From positions 69,390 through 133,389 of the forward strand of contig DAOPQC010000011.1 of assembly GCA_035358815.1 (NCBI GenBank): a DNA stretch of 64,000 nucleotides, in the 5' to 3' direction. Positions 52,080 to 60,130 of the stretch are shown here, piece by piece (the first letter of the stretch is position 1; each line of letters begins with the position of its first letter). The notes below the pieces were generated by a model. It worked only from the letters and a program-made list of their open reading frames with translations, was not told the DNA's origin and searched no databases. A program made the translations under genes and the position numbers. This stretch comes from Thermoanaerobaculales bacterium. GTDB taxonomy: Bacteria > Acidobacteriota > Thermoanaerobaculia > Thermoanaerobaculales > Sulfomarinibacteraceae.

Positions 52080-52286
52080 ATGGCGCCAAAGCAGCCGCGG
52101 GTTGAGCGCGACGACCTCGACTACGAGCACCTCCGCCTCGAGCACCAGACCCACGAGAAACGGCTCGAGGAGCTCAACAAGAAGGCCTGGCTGACGCCCG
52201 AAGAGGAGCTGGAGGCGAAACAGCTCAAGAAGCTCAAGCTGCGCCTCAAGGACCAGATGGAACAACTTCGCCGCTCGGGCGCGTAG
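52080..52286 (+). CDS. Small coiled-coil protein, DUF465 (YdcH-like)
   Basis: 68 aa, highly charged, predicted as two helices: LDYEHLRLEHQTHEKRLEEL and TPEEELEAKQLKKLKLRLKD. DUF465 proteins are short cytoplasmic helical hairpins of unknown role. GAGGAGGG precedes the ATG at 52080 and a TACCAT -10 is at 52036-52041. It is 21 bp ahead of psd and probably cotranscribed. Confidence 0.8.
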   Translation: MAPKQPRVERDDLDYEHLRLEHQTHEKRLEELNKKAWLTPEEELEAKQLKKLKLRLKDQMEQLRRSGA

Positions 52287-52307
52287 CCGGCCCGCACGGA
52301 TCGTCAC

Positions 52308-52937
52308 ATGATCGCACCGGAGGGCTGGCCCTTCGTCCTGATTTCGTTGTGCGCCGCAGCGGCTGCGGGCGCTCTCGGCTGGCTGCCGCTTGCCGTGGCC
52401 TTCACCGCCTGCTGCGCCTTCTGCCTGTTCTTCTTCCGCGACCCGCGCCGGGCGTGCGCGCTCGCCGCCGACATCGCCTGCTCGCCGGCCGACGGCAAGG
52501 TGATCGCGTGCGGCGCCGCGCCCGAGGGCACTGCGCCGGACGGCCTGCCGATCCGGGTGAGCGTCTTCATGTCGGTCTTCAGCGTCCACGTCAACCGGGC
52601 ACCGATTAACGCCACCCTCGTCGACTACCGGTACAACCCAGGACGGACCCTTGCGGCCTACAGCGACAAGGCGTCGCTGGTCAACGAGCAGAACCTTTCG
52701 CTGTGGGAGGGCCCGGCCGGGCGCATCGGCCTCAAGCAGATCGCCGGCGTCATCGCCCGCCGGATCGTCTTCGACCACGAGCCGGGGGCTGCGGTGCGGC
52801 GCGGTGACCGGATCGGGCTGATCCGCTTCGGCTCGCGCGTCGACGTCTTCCTGCCGGCTGACGCCGAGGTCCTGGTGGGTGTCGGCGACCGGGTGCGCGC
52901 CGGGTCGAGCCCGCTGGCGCGGCTGGGGGCGGCGTGA
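52308..52937 (+). CDS. psd: Phosphatidylserine decarboxylase, short (class II) type
   Basis: It converts phosphatidylserine to phosphatidylethanolamine. 209 aa, the short form. Two N-terminal hydrophobic segments are followed by FFFRDPRRACA, SPADGKVIACG, SVFMSVFSVHVNRAP and the self-cleavage GS in LIRFGSRVDVFLP, where the pyruvoyl group forms on the Ser. It overlaps pssA by 4 bp (GTGA), so the two enzymes of PE synthesis are coupled. Confidence 0.93.
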   Translation: MIAPEGWPFVLISLCAAAAAGALGWLPLAVAFTACCAFCLFFFRDPRRACALAADIACSPADGKVIACGAAPEGTAPDGLPIRVSVFMSVFSVHVNRAPINATLVDYRYNPGRTLAAYSDKASLVNEQNLSLWEGPAGRIGLKQIAGVIARRIVFDHEPGAAVRRGDRIGLIRFGSRVDVFLPADAEVLVGVGDRVRAGSSPLARLGAA

Positions 52938-53731
52938 GACGTCCGCGCATCATCCGCCGCAAGGGCAGGGTCGGGCTGCGGCGCGGCATCTTCCTGCTCC
53001 CGTCCCTGTTCACGGTCGCCAACATCTTCTGCGGCTTCTTCTCGGCCGTCGAGGCGAGCCGCGGCCGGATGGAGCTCGCGGCCGTCTTCATCCTGGTGGC
53101 GACCGTGGCCGACATCCTCGACGGCAGGATCGCCCGCCTCACCGGCGCCTCCTCGAGCTTCGGCGAGGTCTTCGACTCGCTGGCCGACGTGGTGTCGTTC
53201 GGAATGGCGCCGGCCCTGCTCGTCTTCCACTGGGGCCTCTGGCAGACGCCCCGTGTCGGCATCGCGGCATCGTTCCTGATCCTGGTCGCGGTCGCCATCC
53301 GGCTCGCCCGGTTCACGTCGTCGCCTCATGATCTGCACGACTTCGCCGGGCTGCCGAGCCCGGCCGGCGCCGGGTCGATCGCGCTGTTCGTGCTGGTTTC
53401 GCCGTCGCCGGTCAAGCACCCTGGGTTCGTCCCGGTGGTCGGCGTGTTCGCCGTGTGCCTCGCCCTGCTGATGGTGTCCAACCTGCCCTACCGATCGTTC
53501 AAAGATGTCGACCTTCGCCGCCGCTGGCCGGCGACCTCAATCTTCATCATCGCCCTCGCCTTCTCGCTGATCACCCTGACGCCGCACGTGCTGTCCGTGA
53601 TGGCGGCGACTTACGTCCTGTCTGCGCCGGTGGCGGTGCTGACCAAGCGCCTTCGGCGTCGCCCGTCTGCCGCCCCGTCCGCCGAGCACCGGCTCGAACA
53701 GGAACAACATGCCGAAGATCCAGATCATTGA
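52934..53731 (+). CDS. pssA: CDP-diacylglycerol-serine O-phosphatidyltransferase
   Basis: An integral membrane enzyme making phosphatidylserine. The CDP-alcohol phosphatidyltransferase motif D-G-x2-A-R-x8-G-x3-D-x3-D is present in ILDGRIARLTGASSSFGEVF and DSLADVVSF. There are about 7-8 transmembrane segments, a basic N-terminus and an Arg/His-rich C-terminal tail. 265 aa, GTG start. Confidence 0.93.
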   Translation: MRRPRIIRRKGRVGLRRGIFLLPSLFTVANIFCGFFSAVEASRGRMELAAVFILVATVADILDGRIARLTGASSSFGEVFDSLADVVSFGMAPALLVFHWGLWQTPRVGIAASFLILVAVAIRLARFTSSPHDLHDFAGLPSPAGAGSIALFVLVSPSPVKHPGFVPVVGVFAVCLALLMVSNLPYRSFKDVDLRRRWPATSIFIIALAFSLITLTPHVLSVMAATYVLSAPVAVLTKRLRRRPSAAPSAEHRLEQEQHAEDPDH

Positions 53732-54644
53732 CCCCCTGACCCTGCTCGGACGCGAGGCGTTGCAGCTGCTGGGGGACGACCCCCTGCTGGCCGCTGACCT
53801 CGCATATCACCACACCGCGGACGACGACGAGCACCAGATCGCCGAGCTCGCCGGCGAGCTGGCCCTGGTGCCGCCGATCGATGACGCGGATGATCTCGCC
53901 GGCGCGGACGCGGTGCTGATCGCGAGCGGCGCGGCGACGGTTCGGCTGGGGCACGTCAGCCGGTTCTGCGCGGATCACCCCGACACGCCGATCGTGGTCA
54001 TGGGGCGGCTGCCGGGCGACTGGGAGGGGCTGCAGCCGGCGGCGGGCGCCGTCCCCGGCCGCGCCGCCACCCATCTCCGCGTCGCCCATCCCGCCCTGGT
54101 GGCGCTGTGGACGCTGGCCGATGCACTCGATCACCTCGAGCCGGTGCAGGCCGTGGTCGCGGCCCTCGACCCGGTCTCGTCGGGGGGATCCGACGACGTG
54201 GAGCGGCTTGCCAGGCAGGCTGCGCAACGGCTGCAGGGCGCGACGGTCGACGAGCTGATCGGGGACCGCGTGCGCGCCTTCAACCTGGTCGCCGTCGATG
54301 ACGACGACCTCAACCGGGACGCCGCGCTGCTGCTGCCCAACCTCGAGGTCGCGGCGAGCCGGCTGGCGACCGGCTGCTTCCACGGGCATGTCGCCCACCT
54401 CGGGATCTCATTCCGGGCCGGCATCGAGGAGCGCGACGTCCTCGACGCCCTCCGCGAGGATGAGCGGATCGCCGATCCGGACCTGCCCCTCAGCCTCGAT
54501 GCGTGCGTCGAGAGCGGCCTGATCGCGCTGTCGATGCCCCGGCTGTCGCGCGATGGGCGGCTGCTCGTGGTCACCGCGATGGTCGACGGCCTGCGGGTCG
54601 GCGGCGCTGCGACGTCGCTCCAGATCCTGCGCTCGTTGCTGTAG
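53709..54644 (+). CDS. Aspartate-semialdehyde dehydrogenase-like protein lacking the catalytic Cys
   Basis: The 311-aa protein has the two-domain outline of Asd/Usg: N-terminal dinucleotide-fold region, PVSSGGSDDVERLARQAAQR (like the EPVSGAG...EL..Q part of Asd), and CFHGHVAHLGISF near the C-terminal active-site His. Where Asd has NPxCxxT, this protein has RVAHPALVAL, with no Cys, so dehydrogenase activity is unlikely. It resembles E. coli Usg, an Asd paralogue of unknown role. It overlaps pssA by 23 bp. Confidence 0.7.
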   Translation: MPKIQIIDPLTLLGREALQLLGDDPLLAADLAYHHTADDDEHQIAELAGELALVPPIDDADDLAGADAVLIASGAATVRLGHVSRFCADHPDTPIVVMGRLPGDWEGLQPAAGAVPGRAATHLRVAHPALVALWTLADALDHLEPVQAVVAALDPVSSGGSDDVERLARQAAQRLQGATVDELIGDRVRAFNLVAVDDDDLNRDAALLLPNLEVAASRLATGCFHGHVAHLGISFRAGIEERDVLDALREDERIADPDLPLSLDACVESGLIALSMPRLSRDGRLLVVTAMVDGLRVGGAATSLQILRSLL

Positions 54645-54658
54645 CCCCCTCCCACCCA

Positions 54659-54905
54659 GGGGATAGGATCTTGGGGATAGGATCTAGGCCCGCGCCCGCG
54701 ACCGAGTTCGTTCCCGTTCCCGTTCCCGTTCCCGTTCCCGACGAGGACCGTCCAGACGACACAACCGTCACCCCAGCATCCGGCGCCATGAATCGCCACT
54801 CGCTCAGACGAGCTGCCTGGCGCTTCCGCCTCCAACCCCGGACGGGCCATTCCCCTGTTCCCGGGGGCGGGGCGCGAGATCCTAGATCCTAGACCCCAGA
54901 TCCTG
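54659..54905. repeat. Foldback intergenic element with both ends (Asd-like to pepD gap)
   Basis: Left end CCCAGGGGATAGGATCTTGG followed by a second GGGGATAGGATCTAGG. There are five CCCGTT hexamers at 54712-54740, then an unrelated middle. The right end is GCGAGATCCTAGATCCTAGA ... CCCAGATCCTGG. It is one of the clearest copies with inverted ends. Confidence 0.75.
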
Positions 54906-54917
54906 GTCTCGTCCTCC

Positions 54918-54946
54918 GTGACCTCCGGCACCCGCCGGGTTAAGAT
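54918..54946 (+). promoter_or_regulatory. Promoter of pepD
   Basis: GTGACC, a 17-nt spacer, TAAGAT (54941-54946); the ATG is 43 nt further on, with CAGGAGG upstream of it. Confidence 0.6.
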
Positions 54947-54988
54947 AGTCGTCCGGGCCGAGGCCCGAATTCTGTTCAGGAGGCCGCG

Positions 54989-56455
54989 ATGAGCAGCCCA
55001 CTCGAGAGCCTGGAGCCGAAACTCCTCTGGACGCACTTCGACGCCATCCGAGCGATCCCCCGCCCGTCCAAGCACGAAGAGCGGATCGCCGCGCACGTGG
55101 AAGCCTGGGCCCGCGGTCGCGGGTTCGAGGTCCGGCGAGACGAGATCGGAAACGTGGCGGTGCGGGTCCCGGCGACCCCCGGCCACGAGGGGGCACCGAC
55201 GGTCGTCCTCCAGGGCCACCTCGACATGGTGTGTGAGAAGAACTCCGACGTCGACCGCGACTTCATGAGCCAGGGCATCGACGTCGCCGTCGACGGTGAC
55301 TGGGTGGTGGCCCGCGGCACGACGCTGGGCGCCGACAACGGCATCGGCGTCGCAACGGCGATGGCCCTGGCGGAGGACCCGTCGGTCACTCACGGCCCGC
55401 TCGAGCTCCTGTGCACGATCGACGAGGAGACCGGCCTGACCGGTGCCAAGAAGCTCGACCCGTCGCTGCTCAGCGGCCGCATTATGCTCAACCTCGACAC
55501 CGAGGAGGACGGTGCCGTCTACATCGGCTGCGCCGGCGGCGTCGACACCACCGGCGAGGTCAAGCTGTCGCGGCGGCGCGGGCTGCTCGGGTCGATGCCG
55601 GTGCGGATCGCCGTGCTCGGCCTGCGCGGCGGCCACTCCGGCCTCAACATCATCGAGAACCGCGGCAACGCGATCCGCCTCGCGGTGCGAACCGTGCTCG
55701 CGGCGATCGCCGCCGACATCGAGATCGACCTGGTGTCGATCGACGGCGGCTCCAAGCACAACGCGATCCCGCGCGAGGCCTTCGTCGTGGTGAGGATCGA
55801 CGACTCCCAGCTCGACCGGCTGCGCGGCGTCGTCGCTACCTGCCTGGCCGCCTTCCGGGAGGAGTTCGCGGCCACCGACCCCGACCTCGCGGTCACGGTC
55901 GAGCCGATCGAGGACAGCAACGGTGTGTTGCGGCCGCTCAACGTCCACACCCGCGACCGGCTGCTGCACCTTCTCGACGCGCTGCCCCATGGTGTGCTGG
56001 CGATGTCCCGCGCGGTCCCCGGCCTGGTCGAGACCTCGAGCAACCTGGCCGTCGTGACGACCGGCGGCAGCGCGGCGCGGATCGTGACCTCGCAGCGGTC
56101 GTCGGTGATGCCCGCCCTGTACGCGACCCAGCGCCAGGTGCGATCGGTTCTCGAGCTCGCCGGTGCGGCGGTCTTCAGCAACGATCCCTATCCGGGATGG
56201 AAGCCCAACCCGGACTCGCCGATCGTTCGCAAGGCGATCGACGTGTACCGCGCCCTCTTCGGGAGCGAGCCGGCGGTGAAGGCGATCCACGCCGGGCTGG
56301 AGTGCGGGCTGCTGATCGAGAAGATCCCCGACATGGACGCGGTGTCGATCGGCCCGGAGATCCGGGGCGCCCACTCGCCGGAGGAGCGGGTGCAAATCTC
56401 GTCGGTGCAGAAGTTCTACCGGCACACCGCGGCGATCCTGAAGGATCTGGCCTGA
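54989..56455 (+). CDS. pepD: Aminoacyl-histidine dipeptidase (peptidase D)
   Basis: An M20 family di-zinc peptidase of 488 aa. Metal ligands: LQGHLDMVCEKN (His, Asp), GTTLGADNGIGVA (bridging Asp), TIDEETGLTGA (catalytic Glu pair), and HAGLECGLL near the C-terminus. The lid domain is inserted in the usual place (residues about 190-380; RGGHSGLNIIENRGNAIRLA). It hydrolyses Xaa-His and other dipeptides in the cytoplasm. It stands alone between two repeat elements. Confidence 0.93.
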   Translation: MSSPLESLEPKLLWTHFDAIRAIPRPSKHEERIAAHVEAWARGRGFEVRRDEIGNVAVRVPATPGHEGAPTVVLQGHLDMVCEKNSDVDRDFMSQGIDVAVDGDWVVARGTTLGADNGIGVATAMALAEDPSVTHGPLELLCTIDEETGLTGAKKLDPSLLSGRIMLNLDTEEDGAVYIGCAGGVDTTGEVKLSRRRGLLGSMPVRIAVLGLRGGHSGLNIIENRGNAIRLAVRTVLAAIAADIEIDLVSIDGGSKHNAIPREAFVVVRIDDSQLDRLRGVVATCLAAFREEFAATDPDLAVTVEPIEDSNGVLRPLNVHTRDRLLHLLDALPHGVLAMSRAVPGLVETSSNLAVVTTGGSAARIVTSQRSSVMPALYATQRQVRSVLELAGAAVFSNDPYPGWKPNPDSPIVRKAIDVYRALFGSEPAVKAIHAGLECGLLIEKIPDMDAVSIGPEIRGAHSPEERVQISSVQKFYRHTAAILKDLA

Positions 56456-56476
56456 GGCCCTCGCCGCCACCCGACA

Positions 56477-56920
56477 GGGGATAGGATCTAGGATCTGGGG
56501 GAGTGGGCCCCGCCCGCTCCCGTTCCCGTGCCCGTTCCCGTTCCCGCACGGGGGACGGCCGGGCAATCACCACAACGGCACCAAGAGAATGCCTCCAAAG
56601 CTCTCTTGGCGTCTCTGTGTCTTCGCGGTTCCCGTGGCACGCCCGCTCTTGTCACGGCAGAGCCAGAGGCGAAGCCGGATCCGCGCCCGCTTCCGCTTCC
56701 GCGCCCGATTCGGGTGAACCGCGGAGTGAGTGGAGAGCACATTCGGGCGGCCGCGCAGGCCGATCGAGCTGTCTCCGCCCCCCGTGCGCTCTCTGCGGTT
56801 CGCCCGCGAAATGCTGCATCGCACCTGACCGCATGCACCCGGCCAGGGTGCAAGAGCCTCGGGTCAGCCCCCGCACTCCCCGAATCGGGAGCGGAAGCGG
56901 GCCCGGAAGCGGGGGTGGTG
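56477..56920. repeat. Composite foldback element with nested palindromes (pepD to 56977 gap)
   Basis: Left end GGGGATAGGATCTAGGATCT; left arm CCCGTTCCCGTGCCCGTTCC (56516-56545). It contains a CACCACAACGGCACCAAGAG ... CTCTGTGTCTTCGCGGTT palindrome (56568-56631), the AGGCGAAGCCGGATCCGC segment also seen at 3650, and CTTCCG hexamers (56690-56708). A second palindrome lies at 56714-56803 (GAACCGCGGAGTGAG with CTCTCTGCGGTTC), and the right arm is GGGAGCGGAAGCGGGCCCGG (56887-56915). The 521-bp gap has no convincing gene. Confidence 0.7.
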
Positions 56921-56976
56921 ACTCCCTGACCCCCTCACCACAGCCCGACCGCGTGTGACCCGCCCATAATGGGAGA

Positions 56977-59118
56977 GTGATTCGACCCACTGCCGACGAC
57001 CCGCGCCTCGTCCTGGTTTCACTCGGCGTCGCCACCGGCGTCAGCCAGGCGCTGCTGCTGCGCGAGGCGATGGCGGCCATCGGCGGCTCCGAGCTGGCGT
57101 GGGGCACGGTGATGTCGCTGTGGCTCGTCGGCATGGCGATCGGGTCGCGGCTCGGCGTCCGGCTGGGCGGGAGATCGCTCGGACACGCGCTGGTCCCGGC
57201 AACCCTGCTGCTGACCGGCCTCGGCGTCGTGCTGTTCCGGGCGGCGCCCGCGCTGACCGGCGCGGCCGGCGGCGAGACCGTCACCACCCTGCGGGCAGCC
57301 TGGCTGTGGGCCGTGGCGGTGGTCCCGCCGGCGCTGGCCGGCGGCCTCGCGTTCCCGATCCTCGCCGGCCGGCTCGGCCCTGGTGGCGCCGGCCGCGGCT
57401 ACGGACTGGAGGCCGCCGGCGCGCTGCTCGGCGGCCTCGCGCTCAGCCTCGCCCTGGCGCCGCTCGGGACCGCCGCCGCGCTGTGCCTGACCGCCGCCGC
57501 GGTCGTTGTCGTCGGCCCGTGGCCGCGCGCCAGGACGGCCTCAATCATTCTCGCCGCAGCTCTGGCGGCCGCCGCCGCCGTCACCGGCGACCTCCTCGCG
57601 ACCGCCGGGTGGCGCTGGGCCAGCCACCCCGGCGAGCTCGGCGACTGGCGCGAGACGCGCCAGCAGCGTCTCGAGGTGTCGAGGGGCTCGCCGGCGGCGC
57701 TTTACGCCGACGGCCGCCTGGCCGCGAGCTACCCCGACCCCTTCACCACGGTGCCCACCGGCCACCTGCTGATGCTGCTGCACCCCAGGCCCGAGCGCGT
57801 GCTGGCGATCGGCTGCCTGGCCGATGGCGCCATCGCCACCATGGCCCGCCATCCGGCAGGCGAGATCCTGGTTGTCGAGGGCGATCCCCAGCTCCCGCCG
57901 CGCCTGCGCGAGTGGTACGGCCCGTCAATGACCGCCGTGCTCGCCGATCCGCGGGTGCGGGTGCTCCCCACCGACCCGCTGCGCGCGCTCGAGCGCTCCG
58001 GGCCGTGCGACCTGATCGTGCTTCGCGACGGCAACCCGATCACGGTCCGTCACAACCGCACCCGCACCGTCGAGTTCTTCGAGCGCTGCCGTGCCCGGCT
58101 CGCCGCCGACGGCGCGCTCGTGGTTCGATTGGACGCGTCGGACACCTACCTCGGCGGAGCGGCGGGCCGCCTGCTCGCGGTGACGACGAGCTCGCTGCGC
58201 CGGGTCTTCCCGAAGGTGGTGGCGGTGCCCGGCGAGAACATCCTGCTGGTCGCCGGCGGACCCGCGATGGACGCCACCGTCGATCCGGGCGAGCTCCAGC
58301 GGCGCTGGCGGGGCCGCGGGATCGAGGACGAGCGGTTCGCGCCGGAGATGCTGGAGCTGCTCGTCGATCCCCGCCGGGCGGCCGACCTGCAACGCGCTGT
58401 CGACGGCGCCGCCGCGCCGTTGAACACGATGGAGCACCCGCGGGCGGTGCTGCTCGCGGCCGGGCTCCACGAAGCGCGGGGCCGGCCCTCGCTGCTCGAT
58501 GTCTCGCGGGCGCTGGAGGGCCGCCCGGCCACCCCGCTCGGCATCGCGCTGCTCGCGGCGGTGGCCGCGGTGCTCGCGCTGTCGGCGGGCCGCCGGCAGG
58601 CGGCCGTCACCACCGCCGCCGTGGTCGGCGCCTGCTCGATGGGGTGGTGGCTGCTGCTGATCGCCGCCTGGCAGTCAACGCTGGGATCGGTCTACGCCGA
58701 GGTCGGCGCGCTCAACGCTGCATTCATGGCCGGCCTGGCCGCCGGGTCGCTCGCCGCCGCGCGCTGGCCGCGGCCCGCCTCCCGCCTCCCGCTCGTGCTC
58801 GCTGCCGGCTGCGCCCTGTCGGGCCTGCTCGCGGCCGGCGCCGCCTTCCGCCTGCCCGCGCTCACGGTGCCGGTCCTGCTGGCGGCCGGCGGGGCGCTCA
58901 CCGGCGCCGCCTTCGCCGGCGTCGCCGAGCTCGCCGGCCGGGGCGAGACCCGGCGCGGAGCCGGGCTGGCCTTCGCCGCCGACGAGGCGGGCGCGGCGGC
59001 CGCGGCGCTCGTGGTGGGCATCCTCGCGCTGCCCTGGGCCGGCATGACCGCCACCGCGCTAGGCCTCACCCTGCTCGGCCTCGCCGCTGTGCCAGGGGCC
59101 TGGCGGCCCAGGGGATAG
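56977..59118 (+). CDS. Spermidine-synthase-like membrane protein
   Basis: 713 aa. About seven transmembrane helices (residues 10-215), a soluble Rossmann methyltransferase-like domain of the polyamine-synthase type (about 225-475; HPRPERVLAIGCLADGAIAT, VVEGDP, DLIVLRDGNP), then a second membrane part (about 510-710). In true SpeE the catalytic Asp and GGGxG loop are clear; here the loop is AIGCLADG, so activity on polyamines is doubtful. The start is a GTG 6 nt after a CATAAT -10 box (56965-56970), so the message is probably leaderless. Its TAG stop comes from the next repeat element. Confidence 0.75.
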   Translation: MIRPTADDPRLVLVSLGVATGVSQALLLREAMAAIGGSELAWGTVMSLWLVGMAIGSRLGVRLGGRSLGHALVPATLLLTGLGVVLFRAAPALTGAAGGETVTTLRAAWLWAVAVVPPALAGGLAFPILAGRLGPGGAGRGYGLEAAGALLGGLALSLALAPLGTAAALCLTAAAVVVVGPWPRARTASIILAAALAAAAAVTGDLLATAGWRWASHPGELGDWRETRQQRLEVSRGSPAALYADGRLAASYPDPFTTVPTGHLLMLLHPRPERVLAIGCLADGAIATMARHPAGEILVVEGDPQLPPRLREWYGPSMTAVLADPRVRVLPTDPLRALERSGPCDLIVLRDGNPITVRHNRTRTVEFFERCRARLAADGALVVRLDASDTYLGGAAGRLLAVTTSSLRRVFPKVVAVPGENILLVAGGPAMDATVDPGELQRRWRGRGIEDERFAPEMLELLVDPRRAADLQRAVDGAAAPLNTMEHPRAVLLAAGLHEARGRPSLLDVSRALEGRPATPLGIALLAAVAAVLALSAGRRQAAVTTAAVVGACSMGWWLLLIAAWQSTLGSVYAEVGALNAAFMAGLAAGSLAAARWPRPASRLPLVLAAGCALSGLLAAGAAFRLPALTVPVLLAAGGALTGAAFAGVAELAGRGETRRGAGLAFAADEAGAAAAALVVGILALPWAGMTATALGLTLLGLAAVPGAWRPRG

Positions 59119-59210
59119 GATCTAGGATCTGGGATCTCGGGCCCCCGCCCGCTTCCGCTTCCGCGCCCGCATCCGGTTCCGTCTCCGTGCCGGTTCTCGA
59201 AACTGACGAG
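59112..59210. repeat. Foldback element left part, supplying a stop codon
   Basis: AGGGGATAGGATCTAGGATC begins inside the last codons of the preceding gene, whose TAG is part of GGGGATAG. A CGCTTCCGCTTCCGCGCCCG hexamer arm follows (59152-59172). No right end was found before the toxin-antitoxin pair. Confidence 0.6.
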
Positions 59211-59293
59211 CCGGACAGCCAACAGCCACAGTGCCGGCGGCCCATCACCAGCAATCGCGAACCGACGTGTCGGGCACCTACCGGAAATCCGGC

Positions 59294-59322
59294 TTGCCGG
59301 AATCCTGGAATTCTGGTATTCT
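59294..59322 (+). promoter_or_regulatory. Promoter and likely operator of the AbrB/PIN pair
   Basis: TTGCCG, a 17-nt spacer, TATTCT (59317-59322), ending 6 nt before the ATG. The region holds repeated GGAAT/ATTC half-sites (CCGGAATCCTGGAATTCTGG), which suit binding by a dimeric AbrB/MazE-fold antitoxin and hence autoregulation. Confidence 0.65.
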
Positions 59323-59328
59323 CTGAGC

Positions 59329-59577
59329 ATGAACATGACTCGTCTCGGCAAGAAGGGCCAAGTGTCGATCCCCAAGGCCGTGCTCGACCGTCTCGGCCTC
59401 GAGCCCGAAACCGTCCTGCTCGTGGAGTCGACCGCGGACGGCGCAATCGTCCTGCGGCCAGCCGCCGTCTACCCCGTTGAGGTCTACAGCGAGGCGAGGG
59501 TGCGCGAGTTCCTCGACGAGGACCGGATGACCACCGCCGAGGCCGCCCGCGTCCGCAAGCGCACCGGGAAGCGATAG
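59329..59577 (+). CDS. AbrB/MazE-fold antitoxin
   Basis: 82 aa. The swapped-hairpin DNA-binding domain is clear in the N-terminus: TRLGKKGQVSIPKAVLDRLG then ETVLLVEST. The C-terminal 35 residues (VYSEARVREFLDEDRMTTAE) would wrap the toxin. It is directly followed by a PIN toxin gene. No ribosome site precedes the ATG; leaderless translation is likely. Confidence 0.88.
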   Translation: MNMTRLGKKGQVSIPKAVLDRLGLEPETVLLVESTADGAIVLRPAAVYPVEVYSEARVREFLDEDRMTTAEAARVRKRTGKR

Positions 59578-60009
59578 GTGCGTCTCTTCCTCGACGCCAA
59601 CGTGCTGTTCGCCGCGGCCTACTCGCCGGAAGGGCGGTCAGCGGGGCTGTTCGTGCTGGCCGGCGCGGGGGCGTGCTCTCTCTCGAGCTCGCGGCACGCG
59701 ATCGACGAGTGCTTCCGGAATCTCGCGCTCAAGGCGCCGCAGACCGTGGCTGCGTTGGGGCGCCTCCTCGAGCTCCTCGAAGTCGTTCCAGAAGCCGGCC
59801 CGGGGGTCGTGGCCTGGGCTGCGCGGCACGGCCTTCCGGCCAACGACGCACCCATCCTGGCCGCTGCCAGCGCCGCCGGAGTCGATTTCCTGGTCACCGG
59901 CGATCGAACCCACTTCGGCCACCTGTTCGGCACCACGGTCGGCCGCGTCACGGTGGTGCCACCAAGCGACGCTCTCGTCCGTGTGCTCGAAGGCAGACCC
60001 GAACGATAG
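59578..60009 (+). CDS. PIN-domain RNase toxin
   Basis: 143 aa. The acidic active-site residues of PIN nucleases are in place: Asp6 in MRLFLDANVLF, Glu in AIDECFRNL, Asp in LPANDAPILAAA, and Asp in FLVTGDRTHFG. The GTG start abuts the antitoxin stop (TAG/GTG), so the pair is a type II toxin-antitoxin operon of the VapBC-like kind with an AbrB-type antitoxin. The RNA target is unknown. Confidence 0.88.
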   Translation: MRLFLDANVLFAAAYSPEGRSAGLFVLAGAGACSLSSSRHAIDECFRNLALKAPQTVAALGRLLELLEVVPEAGPGVVAWAARHGLPANDAPILAAASAAGVDFLVTGDRTHFGHLFGTTVGRVTVVPPSDALVRVLEGRPER

Positions 60010-60130
60010 CTGGTTCGCGCGCCGGCAGACCTGACTCCCGGCGATCGAACACCGTCCGCCTTTGGTTTGCCGCGATTCCGCCCCACGTCCGCCGGATCGC
60101 CCCGTTGCCATGGTGCAAGGAGGCATCACC

